Below are positions 1 through 7,493 of a stretch of 34,040 nt of DNA, in pieces (position 1 is the stretch's first letter; every line of letters begins with the position of its first letter). The stretch spans positions 1 through 34,040 of the forward strand of contig CALQBW020000010.1 of the NCBI GenBank assembly GCA_943328915.2, read 5' to 3'. Position numbers and translations under genes: made by a program. This DNA comes from Singulisphaera sp. GP187 (GTDB taxonomy: Bacteria > Chloroflexota > Chloroflexia > Chloroflexales > Roseiflexaceae). Below the pieces are notes generated by a model. The model did no database searches and was not told where the DNA came from. It worked only from the letters and a program-made list of their open reading frames with translations.

Positions 1-205
1 CCATGTTTTCGAAGGGGTCTTTGAGTTCGATTTCTTTGGCTACCGTGACACCGTCATGGGTGACGACCGGTGATCCGAACTTCTTGTCGATGGCGACGTT
101 GCGCCCGCGGGGTCCCAATGTCGTCTTGACGGCATCGGCGACAGCATCGACTCCACGCTTGAGGGCGCGTCGTGCTTCTTCATTAAAATACAACTGCTTT
201 GCCAT
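1..205 (-). CDS. groL: Chaperonin GroEL (Hsp60), N-terminal fragment cut by the window edge
   Basis: Only the first 68 residues are in the window; the gene continues past position 1. The peptide starts [18 protein letters not shown] and contains TTLGPRGRN and [15 protein letters not shown], the highly conserved apical start of GroEL, where the TLGPRGRN and DGVT stretches contribute to the nucleotide site. GroEL forms the double-ring ATP-dependent folding chamber in the cytoplasm and works with the GroES lid encoded just upstream. The ATG at 203-205 follows a GAGGAG ribosome site at normal spacing. The 38-base gap after groES and the lack of a terminator there indicate one groES-groEL transcript, under the promoter and CIRCE operator at 617-679. 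Identity is secure although most of the gene is not seen. Confidence 0.95.
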   Translation of the reverse strand, partial: MAKQLYFNEEARRALKRGVDAVADAVKTTLGPRGRNVAIDKKFGSPVVTHDGVTVAKEIELKDPFENM

Positions 206-243
206 GAAGTGTGATCTCCTCAGTGCTTCCTAGTTAACTTTGA

Positions 244-549
244 TTATGCCTCGATGACGCCGAGAATGTCTTTTTCAGCCAACACGAGATAATCGATTTC
301 GTCGACTTTGTATTCAGTACCACTGTACTTCGCAAACAAGACACGGTCGCCGGTCTTGACGCTCATTGGTACCAATTGGCCATTGTCGGTGCGACGACCT
401 TCGCCGACTGCGACAACTTCGCCCTCCATAGGACGTTCTTTGCTGGCGGTGTCTGGGATGAACAACCCACCCTTGGTCTTTTCCTCGCGTTCGGCCGGCT
501 TTACTACAACACGGTCTGCCAACGGTCGGATGCGGAAGTTTGCAGCCAT
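244..549 (-). CDS. groES: Co-chaperonin GroES (Hsp10)
   Basis: This 101-residue protein has the full GroES layout. A basic start ([15 protein letters not shown]) is followed by the mobile loop that binds GroEL ([17 protein letters not shown], about residues 24-40), the roof-loop stretch [11 protein letters not shown], and a C-terminal strand ending [14 protein letters not shown]. It caps the GroEL ring during ATP-dependent folding. Reading can be extended 11 codons upstream to 582, but the ATG at 547-549 is preceded by a GAGGGG ribosome site, matches the family length of 95-100 residues, and begins exactly where family homology begins. It is the first gene of the groES-groEL operon. Confidence 0.96.
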   Translation of the reverse strand: MAANFRIRPLADRVVVKPAEREEKTKGGLFIPDTASKERPMEGEVVAVGEGRRTDNGQLVPMSVKTGDRVLFAKYSGTEYKVDEIDYLVLAEKDILGVIEA

Positions 550-616
550 AGTGACGCTTCCCCTCATCTGCGATATATACATTTAGCAGTCAAACAACTT
601 CACTGCTAACTAACTA

Positions 617-645
617 ACTATAGATAATGCATCGGTGCTTGTCAA
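617..645 (-). promoter_or_regulatory. Sigma-70-type promoter of groES-groEL
   Basis: Read on the minus strand, TTGACA (640-645) and TATAGT (617-622) are separated by 17 bases, a near-consensus housekeeping promoter. Transcription would start near 610, about 60 bases before the groES ATG. The -10 box runs straight into a (TTAG)3 tetranucleotide repeat at about 606-619, within the predicted start region. The CIRCE element lies just upstream of the -35 box. Confidence 0.75.
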
Positions 646-652
646 GCAAAAA

Positions 653-679
653 TTAGCACTCTCTGTGGTCGAGTGCAAA
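653..679 (-). promoter_or_regulatory. CIRCE operator (HrcA binding site)
   Basis: The plus strand reads TTAGCACTC, nine bases, then GAGTGCAAA. The consensus CIRCE is TTAGCACTC-N9-GAGTGCTAA, so there is one mismatch in 18 and the spacing is exact. HrcA repressor binds this inverted repeat and releases it on heat shock, which fits the groES-groEL operon downstream. The element sits 7 bases upstream of the -35 hexamer of the best promoter rather than over the transcription start. No hrcA gene is in the window. Confidence 0.88.
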
Positions 680-751
680 TTTCTTATGCAGAATTAATAA
701 ATCAGACAATTTTTTGCAGGCATTACGCGTGCAGAGAGAATGAAAAGGATG

Positions 752-791
752 AAAAAAACGAGCGTGCCAGCGTCGCTGGCACGCTCGTTTT
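752..791 (-). terminator. Rho-independent terminator of the RmlA gene
   Basis: A perfect 17-bp stem (755-771 with 775-791) has a 3-base loop. On the minus strand it is followed by a run of T (seven in total from 758 to 752, partly inside the stem). It lies 11 bases after the rmlA stop. The right arm ends in TTTT on the plus strand, so it may also work in the other direction. Confidence 0.85.
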
Positions 792-802
792 GAGTGGATT
801 GC

Positions 803-1870
803 TTACAGCACGTCGACGTGGCTGTGGTCACCGAGCACAAGTCGATAGGCGCTGGGACGAAGCGTCGAGCGGGACACTTCGACGTGACGACCGATCAAGC
901 TATCGCAGAGCCGCCCTGGGATATCGTTGATACTACAATGTTCAAGCACAATCGAATGTTCAATTTCGCTGTTTTGGATGGTGCAATGATGATAAATGGC
1001 AGTAAATGGCCCGACATATGAATTGACAATACGGGTGCCTTCACCAATGATCGCTGGGCCACGAATGGTGCTGTTGATTACTTCGGCGCCGGCTTCAATG
1101 ATGACTTTGCCGATCAACCGCGATGCATCATCGACCGTACCGAGTTGCTGCGCATTGAGTTCTTCGAGGATGAGGCGATTTGCTTCGAGCATGTCATCTT
1201 TTTTGCCGGTGTCAATCCACCAGCCGTGATGAATATAAGGAAAGACAGTTTTTTGACCATCGACGAGTGCTTGAATGGCATCAGTGATTTCGAGTTCTCC
1301 CCGCCATGATGGTTTGATCGAATCGATTGCATGCCAGATTGTTTTGTCAAACATGTAGATGCCCACCAAGGCGAGGTTTGATTTGGGCTCTTTGGGCTTT
1401 TCGACAAGGCGCAAAATACTGCCATCGGGGTTGAGTTCGGCGACGCCATATGAACGAGGATTGGGGACTTCTTTGAGGACGATTTGGGCGTTATAATCGC
1501 TGTTTTGGAATTGTTGGATCAGCCCTGAAATGCCCCCTTGGATACAGTTGTCACCCAGGAACATCACAAAGCGTTCATCCCCGAGGAATGGGTGGGCGAT
1601 TTTGACGGCATGTGCCAGCCCAGACGGTGCGTCTTGTTGGATGTAGGCAATGTTGACGCCCCAGCGCTCGCCGCTCCCGACGGCCGCTTCGACTTCGGCG
1701 GCGGTATCGCCGACGATGATGCCAATATCGGTGATGCCGGCGTCACGGATGGTTTCGATAACGCGGAAGAGCACGGGCTTGTTGGCGACGGGAACGAGTT
1801 GTTTGGCACTGGTATACGTGATGGGGCGGAGGCGGGTGCCCTTGCCACCGCTCAAAATCAAACCCTTCAT
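803..1870 (-). CDS. rmlA: Glucose-1-phosphate thymidylyltransferase, long (StrD-type) form
   Basis: This 355-residue nucleotidyltransferase makes dTDP-glucose from dTTP and glucose-1-phosphate, the entry step to dTDP-rhamnose and other dTDP-sugars used in surface polysaccharides. The N-terminal half is a nucleotidyl-transferase fold with GGKGTRLRP (residues 8-16), the substrate lysine in SAKQLVP (K23) and the LGDN metal-site motif (105-108). From about residue 245 to the end there is a left-handed beta-helix of hexapeptide-like repeats (IIEAGAEVINSTI, RIVNSYVGPFTAI). That domain marks the long form of about 355 residues, rather than the 290-residue RfbA. The ATG follows AAAGGA. It has its own terminator downstream, and another separates it from the upstream NlpC gene, so it appears to be a single-gene unit. 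No rmlB, rmlC or rmlD is visible nearby. The exact nucleotide used (dTTP or UTP) is inferred from the family. Confidence 0.88.
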   Translation of the reverse strand: MKGLILSGGKGTRLRPITYTSAKQLVPVANKPVLFRVIETIRDAGITDIGIIVGDTAAEVEAAVGSGERWGVNIAYIQQDAPSGLAHAVKIAHPFLGDERFVMFLGDNCIQGGISGLIQQFQNSDYNAQIVLKEVPNPRSYGVAELNPDGSILRLVEKPKEPKSNLALVGIYMFDKTIWHAIDSIKPSWRGELEITDAIQALVDGQKTVFPYIHHGWWIDTGKKDDMLEANRLILEELNAQQLGTVDDASRLIGKVIIEAGAEVINSTIRGPAIIGEGTRIVNSYVGPFTAIYHHCTIQNSEIEHSIVLEHCSINDIPGRLCDSLIGRHVEVSRSTLRPSAYRLVLGDHSHVDVL

Positions 1871-1933
1871 GGTTTATCCTTTACTTGTGATAATGATTGC
1901 CTATAGTGTACACAGAAATGCGCGACTCTGCAT

Positions 1934-1966
1934 CAAAAACCGAGTGGGTAGCGGCCTCACTCGGTT
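1934..1966 (-). terminator. Rho-independent terminator of the NlpC/P60 gene
   Basis: On the minus strand a 9-bp stem (1938-1946 paired with 1958-1966) with an 11-base loop is followed by TTTTT (the stem ends in two of these). It lies 20 bases after the stop of the NlpC/P60 gene and before the rmlA start. Confidence 0.75.
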
Positions 1967-1987
1967 GTGTGTGTTTAGATAGATGGG

Positions 1988-3574
1988 TTAGCGGCGAATC
2001 CGCACGGCGCCATAGTAGTGGCTCAGCCAATAATTATCATAGATGTTGGAGACTTGGACGCCGTACCGTGGCGTCATGGCGTGGACCATTTTGCCACCAC
2101 CGATATACATCGAAACGTGGGTAATCCCACGACGACCACTAGTACGGACAAAAAATAGCATATCCCCTGGTGCGAGATTCTCGAGGCCGTTTATCTGGAC
2201 CCCATTGCTGGCATTGAATTGTGATGCCGCTAAGCGGGGGACACTCACCCCGACCTGCTTAAAGGCGTACAACATCAAGCCGCTACAATCAAAGCCACTT
2301 TTTGGGGTGGTGCCACCCCAGACATAGCGATACCCTACAAATTGCAAGGCAATATTGGCGACATCACTACTCGTTGACACATTGGTGTATTTGGAGCGTA
2401 CCGGTGCGACGGGTAAGGCGGGGAAGTCGGTCGTATTGGGGACGCGGCGTAGGACGTGTGATGAGACATTCAGCAGGTCTTTAAAAATCCACGCTTTCTT
2501 TTTGTTGAAACTAACCTGAATCCAGTCTTTGTATTTGCCAATCAAATCGAGGCGTTGTCCCTTGTTGACCATGTCGATTTTGGCATGGCGTGAATCAGGA
2601 CCACGGCGCAAATTGACTTGATCACCCGTAATGACGCCAATCAAATCGGGTGAAGGGTCGGGGATTGTTTCGGCATTAATGACGCGTTTGGTGACTTCGG
2701 GAGTAGATTCGAGGAAGTCGGCGCGGACCCAGCCATCGGTGTTGTTGTCGACGGCGATGTGGTACCAATCTTGGTAGCGCTCGATTAATTCGACATTGGC
2801 ATTGAGGGTGAGTGTGGTGACGGCAACGTAGTTTGTGCCGGGACCGTCGCGCACGGTCAGGCCAGCTTCGCGCACGTTAGCGAGGCGCGGTGGGGGCGGC
2901 GGAGGAACTTCATTGTCAAAAACATCAAAAATAGTATTGGCGGCGTTATCGGGCAACGAGAGTAGTTCACCAGCCATCCAATAGACTTGGGTGTCAATGC
3001 GTTCTCGGACTTGGTACCAGTCACCATATTTGCCGATCACTTGGAGCGGTGCACCGGCCGTAGCTCTGATCACAGGATCGTAATTGGTGCCAGGGCCGTT
3101 ACGCATAAAGGCGCGATCGACCAGGACGGTGACGGGCACAATCACGGGAGACATTACTTGATTGCGCGACACCACGGACAATGGGACGGGGAGGTCTTCG
3201 CTTTCGGCGATGGGATTGTCGCCTTGTACGGCCCCGGGTGCGATTGTTAGTGGGGCAACTTCGACGGTGAAGTCATTGGTGGTGCTATTGGTGGTAACGA
3301 TGAGATTTGTTGTCCCTTGGACAATATTGCTCCGGCTTACGAGCAATGCGAGTGGAATAATCGCAATCACCAAAATATGCATGATGACCCGTGCCGGAAT
3401 ACGTTCGAGGAAGGCTTCGGGATGGGTGATGATGTTATTTAATGTAGGAATGCGGTCTGTGATACTTGTCATGCCATCAACGCGAACAAAATCTTGGCGG
3501 CGACGGAGGGCTCTGGTGACGAGCTCACGTTCTCTGGCATTGTGTGGTGGTATTTTATTTCTGTTATCGACCAT
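1988..3574 (-). CDS. Membrane-anchored NlpC/P60 endopeptidase with three SH3b domains
   Basis: This 528-residue protein is probably a cell-wall hydrolase that cleaves peptide stems of peptidoglycan. A 60-residue basic cytoplasmic tail is followed by one membrane helix (about residues 63-80), a Thr/Asn-rich linker, three bacterial SH3 domains (about 148-207, 232-291 and 311-371, each with an R-x-GPGTNY- or RRGPD-type start) and a C-terminal NlpC/P60 domain (about 403-528). Catalytic residues are visible: Cys430 in FDCSGL, His486 in ITHVSMYIG and His498 in MVHAM. A six-proline run (225-229 region) separates SH3 domains 1 and 2. The reading frame opens at 3634, but I chose the ATG at 3572-3574 because GGGAG lies 10 bases upstream and the promoter predicts a start of transcription near 3635. 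The SH3 domains probably bind the wall; substrate specificity is not visible. Confidence 0.9.
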   Translation of the reverse strand: MVDNRNKIPPHNARERELVTRALRRRQDFVRVDGMTSITDRIPTLNNIITHPEAFLERIPARVIMHILVIAIIPLALLVSRSNIVQGTTNLIVTTNSTTNDFTVEVAPLTIAPGAVQGDNPIAESEDLPVPLSVVSRNQVMSPVIVPVTVLVDRAFMRNGPGTNYDPVIRATAGAPLQVIGKYGDWYQVRERIDTQVYWMAGELLSLPDNAANTIFDVFDNEVPPPPPPRLANVREAGLTVRDGPGTNYVAVTTLTLNANVELIERYQDWYHIAVDNNTDGWVRADFLESTPEVTKRVINAETIPDPSPDLIGVITGDQVNLRRGPDSRHAKIDMVNKGQRLDLIGKYKDWIQVSFNKKKAWIFKDLLNVSSHVLRRVPNTTDFPALPVAPVRSKYTNVSTSSDVANIALQFVGYRYVWGGTTPKSGFDCSGLMLYAFKQVGVSVPRLAASQFNASNGVQINGLENLAPGDMLFFVRTSGRRGITHVSMYIGGGKMVHAMTPRYGVQVSNIYDNYWLSHYYGAVRIRR

Positions 3575-3641
3575 GCAGTGAGTGCTCCCAATGGTGAACG
3601 ATTGCATCTTGTCAAACAATAAACAGTCAAACAATCAAATT

Positions 3642-3669
3642 ATTATATATACACAGTCTAAGCGTACAA
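3642..3669 (-). promoter_or_regulatory. Candidate promoter of the NlpC/P60 gene
   Basis: On the minus strand TTGTAC (3664-3669) and a perfect TATAAT (3642-3647) are 16 bases apart. Transcription would begin near 3635, about 60 bases before the chosen ATG. The -10 box is perfect and the -35 box matches 4 of 6. Confidence 0.55.
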
Positions 3670-3958
3670 TGAGAATAAATGAGACATTGGGCATTACAAT
3701 GCAATGAATATTTCGTAAAATTGCATCAATGCCTAGGCGAGTATATCACGGAATTACGCCATGATTCAACTTTGGAATGGGTCAAACTTGGTTCACAGAT
3801 AATTATGTCGTATTTGCGAATGAGACCTGTTGACGGAAATGTGCGGCGATTTATTGTTGGCACGTGCGACGGATGGCTGCATTCAATGAACATTGGCGAA
3901 AGAGGATGAGCCAATACCGGCTTATTCACGTTTTCGCTAGACTGTTTTCACCAAACAA
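3670..3958. other. Intergenic region without a recognised gene
   Basis: This stretch lies between birA (which ends at 3959 on the minus strand) and the NlpC promoter. The only open frame, plus strand 3679-3909, has no ribosome site or family resemblance. A short imperfect hairpin (ATTGGC 3892-3897 with GCCAAT 3910-3915) is present but lacks a T tract. I see no clear terminator for the birA operon. Confidence 0.5.
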
Positions 3959-4774
3959 TTACGCAAATTGGACAATCCCTGAATGCACTACTTCAACGCC
4001 GTTGGGGGTGGCAACGATGATACTCCCATCGTCGTTGAGGTGGGTAACGATACCACTGAGTTGCGAATTGTGACGGGTAATGGTGATGGTGTTACCGACA
4101 ATCTGCACGAGTTGACGCCAGCGTGATTGGTAGGCGGTGGGGTTATGTTTGAGTTGTTGGTAGACCAGATCAAATGCGTTGAGTTGGGTGACGAGGATAT
4201 CTGCTCTGGTGATCGATTGGGCGGTCCAATGGCAGATGGCACTACTTTGCCGGGCCAAATCGACATGGTCACTATATTGTTTTGGATGGTCAAGCACATT
4301 GACGCCCCAGCCAATGCAGATTGAATCAACGCGTTGGGCGACTATCCGTGCTTCGCACAACACTCCGGCAAGTTTACGGCGTTGGGTGCCGGCCATCAGG
4401 GTGATATCATTGGGCCATTTGATGTGGACGGGGATGCTGGTGTATTGGGCGACGGTTTCTGCCAATACTGCGACAAATGCATTGATGATATAGGCAGTGT
4501 GGGCAGGCTCCAGCCAATGCGGGCGCAAGAGGAGCGAACAAAGGATGGCTTGACCGGGCATATCATTCCATTGGCGACCGTGTTGGCCACGGCCATGGGT
4601 TTGGTGTTCGGCGAGCACTACGAGACCCTCGGCCCGACCGGAAGCGGCCGCAGCGCGGATTACGTCGTTGGTTGAGGTTGTTTGATGGAGGCGCACCAAT
4701 TCCTGTCCTATCACTGTTGTGGTCAGACGTGGTCGGATGAGGGCAAGTTCAAGGTCAGAAGGGAAGATTGTCAT
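3959..4774 (-). CDS. birA: Biotin--[acetyl-CoA-carboxylase] ligase, monofunctional
   Basis: This 271-residue enzyme activates biotin with ATP and attaches it to the carrier lysine of biotin carboxylases. Family motifs are clear: TTSTND (32-37), the biotinyl-AMP loop GRGQHGR (61-67, usually GRGRRGR), KWPND (119-123) and KLAGVLCE (134-141). A small C-terminal beta domain follows (about 225-271). There is no N-terminal helix-turn-helix domain, so unlike E. coli BirA it should not act as a repressor. It is the last gene of the greA-lysS operon. Its ATG lies inside the end of the upstream doc-like gene (20-base overlap), and no proper ribosome site is visible (only AGAGG about 15 bases upstream), so translation probably depends on coupling to that gene. 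Confidence 0.9.
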   Translation of the reverse strand: MTIFPSDLELALIRPRLTTTVIGQELVRLHQTTSTNDVIRAAAASGRAEGLVVLAEHQTHGRGQHGRQWNDMPGQAILCSLLLRPHWLEPAHTAYIINAFVAVLAETVAQYTSIPVHIKWPNDITLMAGTQRRKLAGVLCEARIVAQRVDSICIGWGVNVLDHPKQYSDHVDLARQSSAICHWTAQSITRADILVTQLNAFDLVYQQLKHNPTAYQSRWRQLVQIVGNTITITRHNSQLSGIVTHLNDDGSIIVATPNGVEVVHSGIVQFA

Positions 4775-5147
4775 TTGGGGTAAGGGTTGCCTCTAACCAT
4801 TCATGAAAGGTGCTTCCGTCTGGGGCAGAATAGAGGGGCATCAACGCGTTGACGATGTCACTATGAGGAATAGACAGTTGGTACCCATAATTGTCGCACC
4901 AAAAGAGTAACACGAGGAGTGCGGTAGTTTCGTTGTGACTTACAAAGGGGTGTTGGCGCACGAGATTGTAGGTGAATGCGGCGATTTTGGCAATAGGAGT
5001 GGGGTAACGAGGGATGCCAAATAAGATTTGGTCGGGCGAAGCGATGACGTTGTCAAGCGTGTCACTTGAGGAAATCCCAAAACATCCTCCGTAACGTTCG
5101 ATGACGATAGTATGCAAGTCGAGGAGTTGGGATTTGCTGAGTCGCAT
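4755..5147 (-). CDS. doc: Doc-like (Fic-fold, death-on-curing family) protein with degenerate catalytic motif
   Basis: This 130-residue protein follows the Doc family pattern along its length: LSKSQLLDLHTIVIERYGG (3-21), a middle TLDNVIASPDQILFG segment, YPTPIAKIAAFTYNLVRQHPF, then a hydrophobic helix. Doc toxins phosphorylate elongation factor Tu and need the motif HxFx(D/E)(A/G)NKR. Here the region reads HPFVSHNETTA (residues 66-76): the histidine, phenylalanine and asparagine remain, but the acidic residue is Ser, the small residue is His, and the Lys-Arg pair is Glu-Thr. I checked these codons directly in the DNA. The protein may be inactive as a kinase, or may use altered chemistry. It starts 4 bases after the AbrB-like gene, the usual antitoxin-toxin order, and overlaps birA by 20 bases. 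Fold assignment is confident; activity is unknown. Confidence 0.8.
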   Translation of the reverse strand: MRLSKSQLLDLHTIVIERYGGCFGISSSDTLDNVIASPDQILFGIPRYPTPIAKIAAFTYNLVRQHPFVSHNETTALLVLLFWCDNYGYQLSIPHSDIVNALMPLYSAPDGSTFHEWLEATLTPNDNLPF

Positions 5148-5151
5148 TGGT

Positions 5152-5370
5152 CTACTCGAGCCCAGCCAAGCGGCGGAATGCTTTGTCGTAATTGTCTATG
5201 ACGGGCTCAGCCCACTCACGCAAAGATTGCGAGCGTGGTTTGCGCAAGAGCACTTCACGGTCAGTAAATACTAATTCGACCGTATCGAGGTTGCCGAGGT
5301 TTGCGGCTTTTAGCCAACCTTGGACAACGGGGGGTAAATTTTCGACTTCTATGACGAATTGTGTAGGCAT
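5152..5370 (-). CDS. Small AbrB/MazE-like protein, probable antitoxin partner of the Doc-like gene
   Basis: This 72-residue protein starts MPTQFVIEVENLPPVVQGWL. Its first half resembles an AbrB/MazE swapped-hairpin DNA-binding fold: an xxLPPxxxxWLxAANLG segment followed by TVELVFTDREVLLRKP. The second half is a charged helix (SLREWAEPVIDNYDKAFRRLAGLE), the kind of tail antitoxins use to grip a toxin. It lies 10 bases after lysS and 4 bases before the doc-like gene. The ATG at 5368-5370 has GAAGGG 13 bases upstream, overlapping the lysS stop; the longer open frame to 5733 runs backwards through lysS in another frame and is not used. The function rests mainly on gene order and weak fold resemblance. 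Confidence 0.65.
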   Translation of the reverse strand: MPTQFVIEVENLPPVVQGWLKAANLGNLDTVELVFTDREVLLRKPRSQSLREWAEPVIDNYDKAFRRLAGLE

Positions 5371-5380
5371 GCGGGTTCGA

Positions 5381-6853
5381 CTACCCTTCGCGGGGACGTA
5401 AATGCGGAAACACGACGACATCGCGGATTGTTGCTTGATTGGCAAAAACCATTGCCATGCGATCGATACCCATTCCGAGGCCGCCTGTGGGGGGCATGCC
5501 ATACATGAGGGCATTGATATAGTCGTTATCGAGCTGATGGGCTTCGTCGTCGCCTTTGGCTTGGTCTTGGAGTTGACCGAGGAACCGTTGCTCTTGGTCA
5601 AAGGGGTCATTGAGCTCGCTATAGCCATTGCCGATTTCCATCCCGGCCACAATTGCTTCAAAGCGTTCGGTGATGGCAGGATCATGGGCGTGGCGTTTGG
5701 CGAGGGGTGAAAGTTCGACAGGATGATCAACAATAAAAGTCGGTTGGATCAAGCTAGGTTGAATGATTTCGCTAAATAATTCATCGACTTGTTTTGCCCA
5801 ACTTGGCTTGGTTTCAATTGGCAATTTGCGTTCACGGATAGCGGCAATAAGTGCATCGTGGGTTTTGGTGGTCAAAATATCAATGCCTGTGCGTTCGAGG
5901 ATCGACCCGGGTATGGAGACGCGTTGCCATTTTGGGCCAAAGTCGATGGTGTGTTCTTGGTATTGGATGACGGTGCCACCGGTGAGGTGAATAGCAGTTT
6001 GGCGACATACGTCTTCGACCAAGTCCATCATATCGTTGTAATCCCCAAAGGCTTGGTAGCATTCCATCATGGTGAATTCGGGGTTGTGGGTGCGGTCGAC
6101 CCCTTCGTTGCGGAAGACTTTGCTGATTTCGTAGACGCGCTCAAAGCCACCGACGATCATGCGTTTGAGGTAGAGCTCGACGGCAATCCGCAAATAGAGA
6201 TCTTGTTTGAGTTGATTATGAAAGGTGGTAAACGGACGGGCTGTGGCACCGCCATAAATTGGTTGGAGCACGGGGGTTTCGACCTCAAGGAAGCCCCGTT
6301 CGTCGAGCACTTTGCGCATCATGCGCATGACTTGGGCGCGGGTGCGGAAGTTGGCGCGTACATCGTGATTGACAATCATGTCGAGGTAGCGTTCGCGCAA
6401 ACGGGCTTCGGTGTCGGTGAGCCCATGCCATTTATCGGGTGGTGGGTTTATGGCTTTGCTGAGGAGGACGATGTGGTTAACAAACACCGATGCTTCGCCG
6501 GCATTGGTACGCCGTAAAGAGCCACTTGCTTGGATAATATCAAAGGTGTCGATATCATTGGCGAAGCGGTCAAACCATTCGTCGCCGACTTCGGCGCGGC
6601 TCAACCAGAGCTGGATGCGGCCATGTTCATCTTCGATATGGGCAAATGCTAATTTGCCCATGATGCGTCGTGCCCCAACAATTCGCCCAACTACGGTGAC
6701 AAGGGCGTTTTGGGTTATCATTTCGTCAAAATTGGCAATTATCGCAGGAATAGCATGTGTGCGTTGCGAACGTGCAGGGTACCCTTCGATACCGGCAGCA
6801 CGGAGACGAGTGAGTTTATCGGCACGTTGTTGTTGCAGTTCGTTGAGTTCCAT
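5381..6853 (-). CDS. lysS: Lysyl-tRNA synthetase, class II
   Basis: This 490-residue enzyme charges tRNA-Lys in the cytoplasm. An N-terminal OB-fold anticodon-binding domain (about 50-135) precedes the class II catalytic core. Visible are motif 1 around [17 protein letters not shown] (187-203), motif 2 [15 protein letters not shown] (246-260) and motif 3 GLGMGIDRM (458-466). The length is normal. It follows greA after 16 bases on the same strand, a pairing seen in several bacterial phyla, and is followed closely by the AbrB-like/doc-like pair. The annotated ATG at 6851-6853 starts the typical N-terminal helix ([14 protein letters not shown]). Confidence 0.96.
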   Translation of the reverse strand: MELNELQQQRADKLTRLRAAGIEGYPARSQRTHAIPAIIANFDEMITQNALVTVVGRIVGARRIMGKLAFAHIEDEHGRIQLWLSRAEVGDEWFDRFANDIDTFDIIQASGSLRRTNAGEASVFVNHIVLLSKAINPPPDKWHGLTDTEARLRERYLDMIVNHDVRANFRTRAQVMRMMRKVLDERGFLEVETPVLQPIYGGATARPFTTFHNQLKQDLYLRIAVELYLKRMIVGGFERVYEISKVFRNEGVDRTHNPEFTMMECYQAFGDYNDMMDLVEDVCRQTAIHLTGGTVIQYQEHTIDFGPKWQRVSIPGSILERTGIDILTTKTHDALIAAIRERKLPIETKPSWAKQVDELFSEIIQPSLIQPTFIVDHPVELSPLAKRHAHDPAITERFEAIVAGMEIGNGYSELNDPFDQEQRFLGQLQDQAKGDDEAHQLDNDYINALMYGMPPTGGLGMGIDRMAMVFANQATIRDVVVFPHLRPREG

Positions 6854-6869
6854 GGTGCACCTTATCTGA

Positions 6870-7343
6870 TTATTTAATTGCTTTAATCACGCACTTCATC
6901 GGGCCACTCGGTGCATGAATGACCACTTTGTCTTTTACTTTGCGACCAATCAAGGCGACGCCGAGTGGTGATTCATTTGAAATCATCCCTTCGGCAGGAC
7001 TTGATTCAGCACTACCGACAATCCGGTATTCTTCGTCGTCGTCTTCGCCATCGTATCGGATGGTGACTGTCGAACCAATCCGGATTTCTTTGATGTTCCC
7101 TGGTTCGTCTTCGATGATTTGATGACGTGCCAACACATCACGAATTTCTTTGATACGGCCTTCGTTGAATCCAGATTCTTTTTTGGCGTCTTCGTATTCA
7201 CCACTCTCAGAAATATCGCCGAGTTCCTTGGCTTGGTTAATCCGTAAGGCGATCTCACGTCGCAACACGGTTTCCTTTTCGCGTAATTCAGCTTCGAGTT
7301 TGGCTTTGCCTTCGGGTGTCAAATAAAAAATGCGATCGCTCAT
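6870..7343 (-). CDS. greA: Transcription elongation factor GreA
   Basis: This 157-residue protein enters the secondary channel of RNA polymerase and triggers cleavage of backtracked RNA. The N-terminal coiled coil (about 8-75) carries the acidic tip [15 protein letters not shown], with the catalytic acidic pair of the DxSENxEY type (here DISESGEY). The C-terminal FKBP-like domain ends [18 protein letters not shown]. The frame opens at 7379, but the ATG at 7341-7343 has GAGGGG 7 bases upstream and gives the usual family length. It is the first gene of the operon running to birA, transcribed from 7451-7479 through a leader with a strong hairpin. Confidence 0.95.
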   Translation of the reverse strand: MSDRIFYLTPEGKAKLEAELREKETVLRREIALRINQAKELGDISESGEYEDAKKESGFNEGRIKEIRDVLARHQIIEDEPGNIKEIRIGSTVTIRYDGEDDDEEYRIVGSAESSPAEGMISNESPLGVALIGRKVKDKVVIHAPSGPMKCVIKAIK

Positions 7344-7383
7344 TATGGTGCCCCTCTGCAATTCACTGTGGAACAGCAATATA

Positions 7384-7415
7384 TAACAACAAAACTGAGA
7401 GTATCACTCTCAGTT
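7384..7415 (-). promoter_or_regulatory. greA leader hairpin with T-rich tail (possible attenuator)
   Basis: A perfect 10-bp inverted repeat (7393-7402 with 7406-7415, 3-base loop) lies between the greA promoter and its ATG. On the minus strand it is followed by TTTTGTTGTT, which resembles a weak intrinsic terminator. It could stop part of the transcription before greA or act as a binding site. E. coli greA is also known to have a terminator in its leader, but any equivalence here is inference. Confidence 0.5.
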
Positions 7416-7450
7416 AACGCATCACAGACTGCCACGCCAATAATAGATTT

Positions 7451-7479
7451 ATTATACTTTATTTGTAACGATTCTGCAA
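7451..7479 (-). promoter_or_regulatory. Promoter of the greA-lysS-birA operon
   Basis: On the minus strand TTGCAG (7474-7479) and perfect TATAAT (7451-7456) are 17 bases apart. Transcription would start near 7444, leaving a leader of about 100 bases before the greA ATG. It is back to back with the tRNA-Gly promoter at 7494-7522. Confidence 0.75.
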
Positions 7480-7493
7480 TTTGGGATTTGGGT

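Noticed and set aside
3679-3909. 76-residue open frame in the gap between NlpC and birA
   Set aside because: No ribosome site, no recognisable motif and no conserved-looking pattern; likely chance.
3892-3915. ATTGGC/GCCAAT hairpin as terminator of birA
   Set aside because: Only six pairs, a 12-base loop and no T tract on the minus strand.
5789-6517. 242-residue open frame on the plus strand
   Set aside because: It runs opposite to lysS, has no ribosome site and reads as an antisense shadow of a conserved gene.
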